64,000 nucleotides of DNA from UBA1426 sp050953365 (GTDB taxonomy: Bacteria; Bacillota; Clostridia; Peptostreptococcales; Anaerovoracaceae). Location of the stretch: positions 558,001 through 622,000 of the forward strand of contig JBMNMN010000002.1 in assembly GCA_050953365.1 (NCBI GenBank), in the 5' to 3' direction. The notes under the pieces are model-generated. The model had not been told where the DNA came from, did no database searches, and worked only from the letters and a program-made list of their open reading frames with translations. Both the position numbers and the translations under genes were made by a program. This document shows, piece by piece, positions 1 to 7,708 of the stretch. Numbering within the stretch: position 1 is the first letter of the stretch; every line of letters starts with the position of its first letter.

Positions 1-345
1 CTTCAGATTCGTGTCGACTACGCTGTTGAAGCTATCTTCATCCATGGTCAACAACAATCCGTCTTTTGTGATCCCTGCATTGTTGACCAGAATATCTATA
101 TATGAGAAATCATCCAGGATCATCTCTACTGCTTTTTTCGTTTCCTTAAAAGAACTGACGTCGCATTGATAAGCGATAGCTTTCGCCCCCAAGGCCTTCA
201 GCGCCGCCACCGTCTCCTCGGCAGCCTCATTATTGCCCCCGTAAATCAGAGCCACGGAAGCGCCTCTTGCGGCGAACTCCATTGCAATCGCTCTTCCGAT
301 TCCCCGACTCCCTCCGGTTATAATCGCATTTTTATTACTCAGCAT
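1..345 (-). CDS. fabG: 3-oxoacyl-[ACP] reductase FabG, 3' end outside window
   Basis: NADPH-dependent short-chain dehydrogenase that reduces 3-oxoacyl-ACP in fatty-acid elongation. Only the first 115 residues are inside the window; the rest continues past position 1. The visible part begins MLSNKNAIITGGSRGIG, with the TGxxxGIG dinucleotide-binding motif, and carries the NNAGIT motif near residue 89, both typical of FabG. The catalytic Ser-Tyr-Lys lies beyond the edge. The ATG at 345 is preceded by a GGAGG ribosome site and overlaps the end of fabD by 11 bases, so the two are translationally coupled. It is the last visible gene of the marR-fabH-acpP-fabK-fabD-fabG operon. Confidence 0.95.
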   Translation of the reverse strand, partial: MLSNKNAIITGGSRGIGRAIAMEFAARGASVALIYGGNNEAAEETVAALKALGAKAIAYQCDVSSFKETKKAVEMILDDFSYIDILVNNAGITKDGLLLTMDEDSFNSVVDTNLK

Positions 346-1249
346 TCTTCAACACCTCCAACGTGTTCTTCAAACTTTTTTCGTCTTCAACATTAAGGAT
401 GCGCGCTCCCGGAAGGATCTTGGCAATCATATTGCTCAGAGTTTTGCCGGGGCCGGCTTCAATGAATGTATCGACTCCATCTCTGCTCATGTTCAGAACC
501 AGCGGATACCAAAGCACCGGAGAATCGATTTGCTGAAATAACTGTGCTTTCCCTTCGTAAGGCTCCCCCGTTACGTTAGAATATACGGGAATGCGCCCTT
601 CTGCAAAAGGCAGTCCCTCAAATTCCTTTTCCAAGGCCTTTCTTGCATCCTCCATCATAGGGGAATGAAAGCCGCCGCTCACTGCCAGCTTTATCGCCTT
701 GCCTCCAGCCGCTGCCACTGCCTGCGGGAAGCCTTCCGCAGCTTCTGCGGTGCAGGACACGGATATTTGGGTCTCATTATTGAAATTCACCGGATAACAA
801 CCTTCTCTGCTGCTGCAAAGCTTTATGACCTGTCTACTGTCAAGTCCCAATACGGCAAACATAATCCCGGGATTTTTATTTCCACTCTCCTGCATTGCAA
901 GGGCTCTGGAAATAATATAACGAAAGGCCCCTTCTTCAGAGAGGTAACCTCCATAAGCCAAAGCGGTGACTTCGCCCATAGAAAAACCCGCGGCGCAATC
1001 GGCTGTAATGCCATTTTCTGCAAGAGCCGCCGCCGCTGCATAGCTGACGCAAAAGATGCACGGCTGTGTGTTTTCCGTTTGCTGAAGTTCTTCTTTGCTC
1101 CCCTCAAAACACTGTTTTGATGTTCCGGGCCGAATTGCGTCCGCCATATTAAACACATTGGCCGCAGATTCCGAACACCGGGCCAGCTCTTTTCCCATAC
1201 CGCTATATTGGGCTCCCTGTCCGGAAAAAACAATCGCTATTTTACCCAT
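335..1249 (-). CDS. fabD: Malonyl-CoA:ACP transacylase FabD
   Basis: Transfers malonyl groups from CoA to acyl carrier protein, supplying the extender unit of fatty-acid synthesis. The 304-residue product begins MGKIAIVFSGQGAQYSGMG, the usual FabD start. It has the nucleophile motif GFSMGE (GxSxG) near residue 92 and the catalytic histidine in SGGFHSPMM near residue 200. The reading frame is open further upstream, but the ATG at 1249 gives the normal FabD length and N-terminus. This start lies 13 bases inside the end of fabK, so the genes are translationally coupled. Confidence 0.96.
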   Translation of the reverse strand: MGKIAIVFSGQGAQYSGMGKELARCSESAANVFNMADAIRPGTSKQCFEGSKEELQQTENTQPCIFCVSYAAAAALAENGITADCAAGFSMGEVTALAYGGYLSEEGAFRYIISRALAMQESGNKNPGIMFAVLGLDSRQVIKLCSSREGCYPVNFNNETQISVSCTAEAAEGFPQAVAAAGGKAIKLAVSGGFHSPMMEDARKALEKEFEGLPFAEGRIPVYSNVTGEPYEGKAQLFQQIDSPVLWYPLVLNMSRDGVDTFIEAGPGKTLSNMIAKILPGARILNVEDEKSLKNTLEVLKNAE

Positions 1250-2181
1250 TTCAATCCACCCAGTAACGCTTCTTTTGTCTGCGCAATCAGTTCCTGTATG
1301 ATTTCTTCTACTGTTTGCTCTTTTTTTACAAGTCCGCTGCTCTGACCGGCCATAAAGCATCCGTTCTTTTCATCACCCTCCTGGACGGCTCTTCGTAAAG
1401 CTCCCGCCCCGAATGCCTCCAATTCCTCGAGTGTCTTTGCGCTGTCATTCTCGTTTTTCAGGAAGGCTCTTGTAAAGGGTGTTTTTAACGCCCGTACCGG
1501 ATGTCCAAGCCTCTTTCCCGTGGTCATGGTATCGATATCCTTTGCCGTGAGAATCTTATCCTTATAGGTCTGATGAATCGTACATTCCCGGGCGACTAAG
1601 AATCTGGTGCCCAGCTGAACACCGGATGCGCCCAGCATGAAAGCCGCCGCAATTCCTCTGCCGTCTGCAATGCCTCCCGCAGCAATGACGGGAATATCCA
1701 CCGCATCGCAAACCTGCGGGACGAGAGGCATGGTATTTAACTCGCCTACGTGTCCTCCCGCCTCTCCGCCTTCTGCAATAACGGCGGAAGCTCCTGCCCG
1801 TTGAACCATTTTGGCCATACCGCAGGAAGGCACCACCGGAATTACTTTGATACCCGCCGCAATCCAGTCCTTCATGTATTTGGTCGGCAGGCCGGCGCCG
1901 GTTGTGACCACTTTGATATTTTCCTCAATGACCAGCTTTGCTATTTCCTCCACAAAAGGACTCATGAGCATAATATTTACGCCAAAGGGCTTATCCGTAA
2001 TCTCCCGTGTCTTGTGAATCTCTTCCCGTACTGCTTCCGCGGGAGCGTTTGCCGCCGCAATAATTCCCAGACCTCCCGCATTGGAAACGGCTCCTGCCAG
2101 AGAAGCATTGGCCACCCAGGCCATGCCTCCCTGGAAGATGGGATATTCGATTCCCAGTAATTCTGTAATAATCGTCTTCAT
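1237..2181 (-). CDS. fabK: Enoyl-[ACP] reductase II FabK (FMN-dependent)
   Basis: Flavin-dependent enoyl-ACP reductase that catalyses the last reduction of each elongation cycle with NAD(P)H. The 314-residue product is of normal FabK length and begins MKTIITELLGIEYPIFQGGMA. Glycine-rich loops typical of the nitronate-monooxygenase/FabK TIM barrel are visible (AEGGEAGGHVGE and AAGGIADGRGIAAAF), which bind FMN phosphate. No FabI is visible, so FabK is probably the operon's enoyl reductase; FabK enzymes are known to be insensitive to triclosan. It sits between acpP and fabD. Confidence 0.95.
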   Translation of the reverse strand: MKTIITELLGIEYPIFQGGMAWVANASLAGAVSNAGGLGIIAAANAPAEAVREEIHKTREITDKPFGVNIMLMSPFVEEIAKLVIEENIKVVTTGAGLPTKYMKDWIAAGIKVIPVVPSCGMAKMVQRAGASAVIAEGGEAGGHVGELNTMPLVPQVCDAVDIPVIAAGGIADGRGIAAAFMLGASGVQLGTRFLVARECTIHQTYKDKILTAKDIDTMTTGKRLGHPVRALKTPFTRAFLKNENDSAKTLEELEAFGAGALRRAVQEGDEKNGCFMAGQSSGLVKKEQTVEEIIQELIAQTKEALLGGLKWVK

Positions 2182-2212
2182 TCTTGTACTTGCTCCGTTT
2201 CTACAGCTAGGT

Positions 2213-2434
2213 TTATTCTACCAGGCTGTCTACAAGATCCACCAGATCTCCCACGGTCTTGATACTGTCATCAATTTCTAACGTTATTCCGAAGGCTTCT
2301 TCGATGGACATGACAACTTCGATCACATCCAGCGAGTCAAGTTCCATATCATCGAAAGATGTTTCCGGGGTAATTTCGGATAACTCCATATCCTTATTCT
2401 CAGCAATCAGTTCTGCAATTTTGTTAAATGTCAT
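2213..2434 (-). CDS. acpP: Acyl carrier protein
   Basis: Small acidic carrier that holds acyl chains on a 4'-phosphopantetheine arm. The 73-residue product has the modification motif MELDSLDVIEV, with the attachment serine in DSL near residue 35, and the amphipathic acidic helices of ACP. The ATG at 2434 is chosen because TGGAGG lies about seven bases upstream and the N-terminus MTFNKIAELI matches ACPs. In-frame upstream codons would add a Lys/Cys-rich extension not found in the family. It lies between fabH and fabK. Confidence 0.95.
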   Translation of the reverse strand: MTFNKIAELIAENKDMELSEITPETSFDDMELDSLDVIEVVMSIEEAFGITLEIDDSIKTVGDLVDLVDSLVE

Positions 2435-2491
2435 AATTCTATCCTCCATACACTTTTTTTCATACAATTTATTTTCAGCTTTATAAAAGCT

Positions 2492-3445
2492 TTATAACTC
2501 TATTACGCAAGCCCCTGTAGTCAGTCCGCCTCCGAAAGCAGTTAAGACAATAATATCTCCTTTCTTCAGCTTCCCTTCTTCCACCAGCTCATCTAAAAGT
2601 AAAGGTATACTTGCGGATGAGGTGTTGCCGTAATGATCGATCCCCATAGCCAGCTGCTCGTCTGAGAAGCCCAGTTTTTCTTTTGCTACCTGAAACACTC
2701 TCAGATTAGCTTGATGAGGAATCAGCATTTTTACGTCTTCCACTTTCACTCCGGCCATCCGCATAACGTCTTTTACATCACGCAGCACCGATGTAACAGC
2801 AAATTTGAATACCTCGCCGCCCTTCATGCGGAAATGAGGGTCAAGTTTCGGCTGCTTGCCGTAAGGGCTGGGAGGAAAAGTGTTGCCGATGACCAACAGC
2901 TCATTATCACCTTTCGCCGTTATTTTAATAGATTTCAGCCCGTCGCCTTTTCTCACCACAACCGCGCCTGCTCCGTCTCCGAATAGCACGCATGTGCTTC
3001 TGTCCGTCCAGTCAAGATGGCGTGTCATCATTTCCGCGCCGATAACCAATACGGTTTCAGCTTTGCCGGATGCTATATAAGCATCCGCCTGATCCAAGGC
3101 ATAAAGAAAGCCGGAACACGCAGCATTCAGATCAACTGCAGGACAATTTGCCCCAATATCTCTCTGCACCAGACATGCCAGCGAAGGGCAGGCGTAGTCC
3201 CCTTTCATCGTGGCACAGAGAATCAGATCCAGATCTTTTGCCGATATCCCTGCTTTCACTAAAGCGTTATTTGCAGCCTTTACAGAAAGCTCCGTAACGG
3301 TTTCATGAATACTTACATACCTGGTATTAATGCCTGTCCTTGCGACGATCCATTCATCGCTGGTATCCACGATCCGGGACAACATTTCGTTGTCCAGCAC
3401 AAATTCCGGGTGCGCTCTACCTGTTCCTATGATTTGAAAACTCAT
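2492..3445 (-). CDS. fabH: 3-oxoacyl-[ACP] synthase III FabH
   Basis: Condenses acetyl-CoA (or a branched primer) with malonyl-ACP to start fatty-acid chains. The 317-residue product has the thiolase-fold catalytic triad: Cys in NAACSGFLYALD, His in MLIPHQANLRV and Asn in YGNTSSASIP. The start at 3445 (MSFQIIGTGRAHPE) is chosen because GGAGG lies five bases upstream. It falls 29 bases inside the end of the marR gene, so the regulator and the first biosynthetic gene are coupled. Confidence 0.95.
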   Translation of the reverse strand: MSFQIIGTGRAHPEFVLDNEMLSRIVDTSDEWIVARTGINTRYVSIHETVTELSVKAANNALVKAGISAKDLDLILCATMKGDYACPSLACLVQRDIGANCPAVDLNAACSGFLYALDQADAYIASGKAETVLVIGAEMMTRHLDWTDRSTCVLFGDGAGAVVVRKGDGLKSIKITAKGDNELLVIGNTFPPSPYGKQPKLDPHFRMKGGEVFKFAVTSVLRDVKDVMRMAGVKVEDVKMLIPHQANLRVFQVAKEKLGFSDEQLAMGIDHYGNTSSASIPLLLDELVEEGKLKKGDIIVLTAFGGGLTTGACVIEL

Positions 3446-3905
3446 TCGCTCCTCCATATTTAGCCATTTTCTTCTTAAAAAACTCGTCAAGGTGGCGGAC
3501 TCCGATCAATAATGTATCCTTCTCTTCTTCGGTCAGATCCTGAGCTGCAGCCCTTACCATTTTCAGATGAATATATCGGTGAAGCCGATATATTTTCTCT
3601 CCTTCCCGAGTGAGGCGGACAATCACAGCGCGGCCGTCTTCGTGGCTCTTCTCCTTGGTGATATAACCTTTCTTAACCAGCTTATTGACCGCCACTGTAG
3701 CGGATGGTACTGCAATTTGCAGCAAAGAAGCAATCTCTGTGACCGTCAAGGCTCGGTCTTTACTTTTCCGTACCGCTTCAATCAGATGCACCTCTGCTAT
3801 GGAAAGCCTGGGAGCGCTTCTTTGAAGAATGAGCTCCTCAACCTTCAGGATGTCTCGGAAAGTCTGAATAAGCAGCTCGTTAAGTTTGCTTTCAAATGTA
3901 TCCAC
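3417..3905 (-). CDS. MarR-family regulator of the fatty-acid operon (FabT-like)
   Basis: Winged-helix DNA-binding regulator of 162 residues. The recognition region, roughly residues 52-80, contains ALTVTEIASLLQIAVPSATV followed by a LVKKGYITKEK wing, the usual MarR layout. The first gene of a fab operon is where the Firmicute regulator FabT is normally found; FabT binds acyl-ACP as co-repressor and controls the operon. By position this is probably its counterpart, but sequence alone does not prove the ligand. A palindrome sits just downstream of the promoter -10 box, consistent with autoregulation of the whole operon. Confidence 0.85.
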   Translation of the reverse strand: MDTFESKLNELLIQTFRDILKVEELILQRSAPRLSIAEVHLIEAVRKSKDRALTVTEIASLLQIAVPSATVAVNKLVKKGYITKEKSHEDGRAVIVRLTREGEKIYRLHRYIHLKMVRAAAQDLTEEEKDTLLIGVRHLDEFFKKKMAKYGGANEFSNHRNR

Positions 3906-3981
3906 GGCAGGCCCTCCTTTCTTTCATTAATTGGGCACTTCCTACGCAGCTCGTTTCCTTGCCTGTACTAAAATTATATAT

Positions 3982-4025
3982 TTAGTTAGTCTATCTAATT
4001 ATATCAAGCATCCTTTCCTTGTCAA
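3982..4025 (-). promoter_or_regulatory. Promoter and palindromic operator of the marR-fab operon
   Basis: On the minus strand a TTGACA box (4020-4025) and a TATAAT box (3998-4003) are separated by 16 bases, close to the sigma-A consensus. Immediately after the -10 box, at 3982-3998, lies the imperfect palindrome TTAGATAGACTAACTAA (minus-strand reading), in which 14 of 17 positions are symmetric. It covers the expected transcription start. This placement suits repression by the MarR protein encoded directly downstream. The regulator-site link is inferred. Confidence 0.7.
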
Positions 4026-4159
4026 TCCCTTTTTAAGGCAGATTTTCCTCTACCCTCATTAAGAAAAGGATGTGCTGCTGTTTTTTTCGTGATGAATTCC
4101 CGGCTTTCAACATAGATATAAAAAAGTGAGACTTTGTGAGGAAGGACGTGATAATACCC

Positions 4160-5233
4160 ATGTTTGCTCTGCTACGACGCAAACGAGCTCTCCACTTGTT
4201 TGCCGGCTTACTAACGTTGTTAGTTCTTAGTTGTAGTGGCTGGCTTTTCTTCACAAAGATTCTACCTGTGGGGACCGTGGAAATTGTCACCGTGGGGACC
4301 GTAGAGGCGGAAGAAGCGGACTATATAAAATGGGTGGATTTCAATGTTCCTTACACAGCTTTGGATTATGCGCTGAAGCTTCACATCGAATCCCGGAACA
4401 GCGATACTCCTTTGAATTGGATTGAACTTCTGGCATATCTTGCTGCGGAAAGCGGCAATAGTTTTAAAGGCTTTAAAACAAGTAAGCTTGATTCGATAGC
4501 CGACAAGCTTCGGGAAGGGCAAACCATGGAAACACTGACCCAAGACATGAAGTATTATGACTACTATCTTGAGGCATATACGGCCATCCTGTCGGGTCTT
4601 GTGGGAGAATATGAAATAGAAGTCCCGGACGAAACCTCCCCCACCGGCAAACGCTGGGAACGAAAATACGGACTTAAGGCATTTTGTCCTATCGCAAAAA
4701 ATTTCCCTTACAGCGATTACGATGACTTTGGCGCCGGTCGGGCATACGGCTTTTCACGGCGCCACCTGGGTCACGATATGATCGGATCCGTAGGCACTCC
4801 AATCGTTGCAGTAGAAGGCGGAACTGTGGAGGCAATGGGTTGGAACCAGTACGGCGGCTGGCGCCTCGGAATACGCAGCTATGATAAAAAAAGATATTAC
4901 TATTATGCCCATCTGCGCAAGGATTTTCCCTTTCACAAGTCTCTTACCGTAGGCTCTGTGGTCAAACCCGGCGATGTAATCGGCTATCTGGGGCGCACGG
5001 GCTACAGCCGTACAGAAAATGTTAACAATATCCGACAGGCGCACCTGCATATCGGGCTGCAGCTGATTTTTGACGAATCCCAGAAGGACAGCAAAAACGA
5101 AATCTGGATCGATGTCTATCATCTCATTCGCCTTCTTTCACGCAACCGCTGTGAGGTGATCAAAGATCCCGAGACAAAGGATTATAAGCGTGTTTATGAC
5201 ATCCGGGAAATACCTGAAGAATCAGGAATCTGA
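4160..5233 (+). CDS. M23-family metallopeptidase, membrane-anchored
   Basis: Probable cell-wall endopeptidase. An N-terminal basic stretch is followed by one hydrophobic segment (about residues 11-32), which should anchor the protein with the catalytic part outside. The C-terminal half contains the lysostaphin/LytM signature: HLGHDM with the first zinc-binding His and Asp, and AHLHIG with the HxH motif. The GTPIVAVEGGTVEAMG strand is typical of M23 domains. The start is uncertain: the ATG at 4160 has AGGAAGG about 14 bases upstream, and in-frame GTG codons at 4136 and 4148 are alternatives. It is divergent from the fab operon. Function in growth or sporulation cannot be decided from the sequence. 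Confidence 0.85.
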   Translation: MFALLRRKRALHLFAGLLTLLVLSCSGWLFFTKILPVGTVEIVTVGTVEAEEADYIKWVDFNVPYTALDYALKLHIESRNSDTPLNWIELLAYLAAESGNSFKGFKTSKLDSIADKLREGQTMETLTQDMKYYDYYLEAYTAILSGLVGEYEIEVPDETSPTGKRWERKYGLKAFCPIAKNFPYSDYDDFGAGRAYGFSRRHLGHDMIGSVGTPIVAVEGGTVEAMGWNQYGGWRLGIRSYDKKRYYYYAHLRKDFPFHKSLTVGSVVKPGDVIGYLGRTGYSRTENVNNIRQAHLHIGLQLIFDESQKDSKNEIWIDVYHLIRLLSRNRCEVIKDPETKDYKRVYDIREIPEESGI

Positions 5234-5237
5234 CGTA

Positions 5238-5280
5238 ATAAAAAATCTTGAAATTTCAAACTAATTGAAACCTCAAGATT
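5238..5280 (-). terminator. Intrinsic terminator after tRNA-Leu
   Basis: A hairpin with outer arms AATCTTGA/TCAAGATT (5244-5251 and 5273-5280) and an inner stem TTTCAA/TTGAAA is followed on the minus strand by a run of T. It lies directly downstream of the minus-strand tRNA-Leu gene. It could also slow plus-strand transcription leaving the M23 gene. Confidence 0.75.
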
Positions 5281-5285
5281 CACTT

Positions 5286-5368
5286 TGGTGCGGTTGAAGG
5301 GACTTGAACCCTTACCCTCTCGGACACGGCCCTCAACCGTGCGCGTCTGCCTATTCCGCCACAACCGC
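5286..5368 (-). tRNA. tRNA-Leu (GAG anticodon)
   Basis: The minus strand folds as a class II tRNA of 83 nt including encoded CCA. Acceptor arms are GCGGTTG/CAACCGC. The anticodon stem CACGG/CCGTG encloses loop TTGAGGG, so the anticodon is GAG (Leu, CUY codons). The extra arm is long, as in leucine tRNAs, and the T loop reads TTCAAGT. Confidence 0.95.
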
Positions 5369-5481
5369 TTGTATTTCGTTTTACAACAAATACTATATTA
5401 ACTTCACGGTACCTCTTTGTCAAGATCTAATCTTTCAATTTTCCATCTCCTTTTGAGGGTAAATTTCTTCCTCTTTATTCT

Positions 5482-7050
5482 CTATTCCTTAGGCTTCTCG
5501 TAGGTGATCCTCCAGTCTTCGCTTCCATGATAAATGTGATAGAAATACGGCTCAATTTCGCCGGTCAAATCTACCGATGCGGCAAGCCCGTATGTTTTAT
5601 ACAGCAAACAATAATAAGGTATTTCTTCGGCATAGAGTTCATGAATGGATTGAAAAGTTATTCTCTTTTGTTCACCGGACATCCCCCGCTGCAACGCATC
5701 CAGCAATTCATCCATTTCTGCGTTGGAATAAGAAATGTAATTGTTTGCCCCGTTGGACTGAAGAATCGGTCTCAGATCATAGTTCTCGTTGATCCTGAAA
5801 CCTCCCAGATACAGATCAAAATCTCCTTTTAACAAAGCCGTATCATACGCTTCTTTCACCAAAGGCATTAATGTAACGGAAATGCCCGCCTTCTCCAATC
5901 CGGATTTGATGATCTGAGCCGCCAGATTGCGAGCATGATTGTCAGCGTTAAAAAGCAAGCTGAGTGATAAGCCCTCGTATCCCGATGCTTTCAAAAGCGC
6001 TGCGGCCTTATCCGGATTGTATTCATAAAGAGCCCCTTCGCTCTCAATGCCTCTATAGCCCGGGTAGTAAATAGTCTCGTTCAATATGCCATTGTTATAA
6101 TAACAGGTTTCCAGGATCATTTGATTATCCACAGCATGGGCGATAGCCTGGCGAACGGTGTGGTTCTGCAAGGCTCCATGGTTGAAGTTAAATCCGAGTA
6201 CCTCCGCCTCATTCGAGGGGAAGGATACCATCTTCACAACCTTATCTTCAACCAGTGTATTTCTGTTTATGGCTCTGAGAAACGCAAGATTTACTTCTCC
6301 GATATCAAAGAGGTTTACAGCCTCTTCCTTATTCGGCATGAATTTGAACACCAGAGTATTCTCCGGCACAGTCCCGCGATAAGATGGGTTGCCGGATAAA
6401 GTAATTTGCTTTCCCGCCTCAATATTGCTTATAAAATAAGGACCTGTGCCCATAGGAATAAACTGAGCTGAATCCTTGGCAAGATCGCCGGGCCTTCTGT
6501 GCTTATGAGCAGGAAGAATCGGAAACATCAAATTTTCAAGAGCTGCGTTGCTCGGATCTATAAATTGAATTTGGACGGTCAGTTCATCCAGTACCTTGGC
6601 AGACTTTATCAGATCAATAAATGCTCCGTAGGAGCCCTGCTGTCCGGAAGGAACACTCTTATAGGCATCAATTGTAAACTTTACATCCTCAGCAGTGAAA
6701 GCATTGCCGTCCTGCCAGGTAATACCGTTTTTCAACCGAATTCGAAGGCTTCCGCCGCCACTTTCGTACTCATAGCTTTCTGCAAGATCACCTACCGCTT
6801 CCAGACTGCCGTTAAATGTAAAAAGGCCATCGTAAATTAACTTGTTTAGAAAGTAAGCATCTTCGTCAAGAGACAGCAAAGGATTCAACGTCCGCACTTT
6901 TTCAATGGGAATAGATACAATATTTGATGTGATGCGTTCCGGCTGGTCTTCCGCTTCATTGCCCGGGAAAACCGCGTCGTCTGTACACCCAATGCAAAAA
7001 AACAGCAATATTATAAAAAGCAAGACTGTAATAAAGGGCTTTCTAATCAT
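5482..7050 (-). CDS. ABC transporter substrate-binding lipoprotein (SBP_bac_5, peptide type)
   Basis: Extracytoplasmic solute-binding protein of 522 residues. It has a hydrophobic N-terminal signal ending in FFCIGC, a plausible lipobox with acylated Cys near residue 22. The rest is typical of the oligopeptide/nickel-binding family: a ITWQDGNAFTAEDVKFTID segment near residue 110 and length over 500 residues. Its ATG overlaps the coaE stop by four bases (ATGA), so it is the last gene of the sigma-anti-sigma-polA-coaE run. No permease or ATPase gene is adjacent, so it must share another transporter's subunits or act as a sensor. The substrate is unknown. Confidence 0.88.
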   Translation of the reverse strand: MIRKPFITVLLFIILLFFCIGCTDDAVFPGNEAEDQPERITSNIVSIPIEKVRTLNPLLSLDEDAYFLNKLIYDGLFTFNGSLEAVGDLAESYEYESGGGSLRIRLKNGITWQDGNAFTAEDVKFTIDAYKSVPSGQQGSYGAFIDLIKSAKVLDELTVQIQFIDPSNAALENLMFPILPAHKHRRPGDLAKDSAQFIPMGTGPYFISNIEAGKQITLSGNPSYRGTVPENTLVFKFMPNKEEAVNLFDIGEVNLAFLRAINRNTLVEDKVVKMVSFPSNEAEVLGFNFNHGALQNHTVRQAIAHAVDNQMILETCYYNNGILNETIYYPGYRGIESEGALYEYNPDKAAALLKASGYEGLSLSLLFNADNHARNLAAQIIKSGLEKAGISVTLMPLVKEAYDTALLKGDFDLYLGGFRINENYDLRPILQSNGANNYISYSNAEMDELLDALQRGMSGEQKRITFQSIHELYAEEIPYYCLLYKTYGLAASVDLTGEIEPYFYHIYHGSEDWRITYEKPKE

Positions 7051-7646
7051 AGATGCTCCTTCTCCCGCAGTTTGTTTAATGCATCGTCAATTTGTCTATA
7101 AAGGGTTTCTTTCTCACAGCAATTATCAAATATCACGTGCGCTCTTTCTATTTTTTCATCCCGAGTGGCTTGGAAACCCATTCGTTTCAACACATCTTCC
7201 CTGCTGCTGCCGTCCCGTTCCATGACTCTTCGAATCCGTGTCTCCTTGTCTGCATCTACCAGCCAAACCTGATCCACATAGCGATCCATCCCCGTTTCAA
7301 ACAATAAGGGTACATCAATGAAAACAAAGGGTTCTTCTTTCATGGATCTTGCCCTTTGCAGCAGGGTTTCGATGATCTTTCCGTGCATGATCTTGTCGAG
7401 GAGTTTTTTTTGCTCGGGATCGGAAAATACGATCTTGGCAAGGTAGGATCGATTCAGACTCCCGTCCGGGTTAAGAATATCCTCTCCAAACCCATCGGAA
7501 AGTTCAGCAAGAGTCTCTGTCCCGGGCTCTACGATCTCCCTTGCTACTTTATCTGCATCAAGCACCGGATATCCCTTTTTCTTAAGATAATCGGAAACGG
7601 TTGACTTCCCTGCGCCGATTCCGCCTGTAAGACCTATCAGCATCAT
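7047..7646 (-). CDS. coaE: Dephospho-CoA kinase
   Basis: Phosphorylates the ribose 3'-hydroxyl of dephospho-CoA, the last step of coenzyme A synthesis. The 199-residue product has the P-loop GLTGGIGAGKST at residues 5-16, the substrate-binding LDADKVAREIV segment and the DVPLLFE motif, all typical of CoaE. Two consecutive ATG codons (7646 and 7643) are possible starts; neither has a strong ribosome site. It lies 62 bases after polA, a pairing common in Firmicutes, and overlaps the next gene by four bases. Confidence 0.95.
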   Translation of the reverse strand: MMLIGLTGGIGAGKSTVSDYLKKKGYPVLDADKVAREIVEPGTETLAELSDGFGEDILNPDGSLNRSYLAKIVFSDPEQKKLLDKIMHGKIIETLLQRARSMKEEPFVFIDVPLLFETGMDRYVDQVWLVDADKETRIRRVMERDGSSREDVLKRMGFQATRDEKIERAHVIFDNCCEKETLYRQIDDALNKLREKEHL

Positions 7647-7708
7647 CGCCTGTTCTACCTGTCTATCCTTTTTAACGGTTACATTCTTTGCATTCCGTAC
7701 TTTTATTG

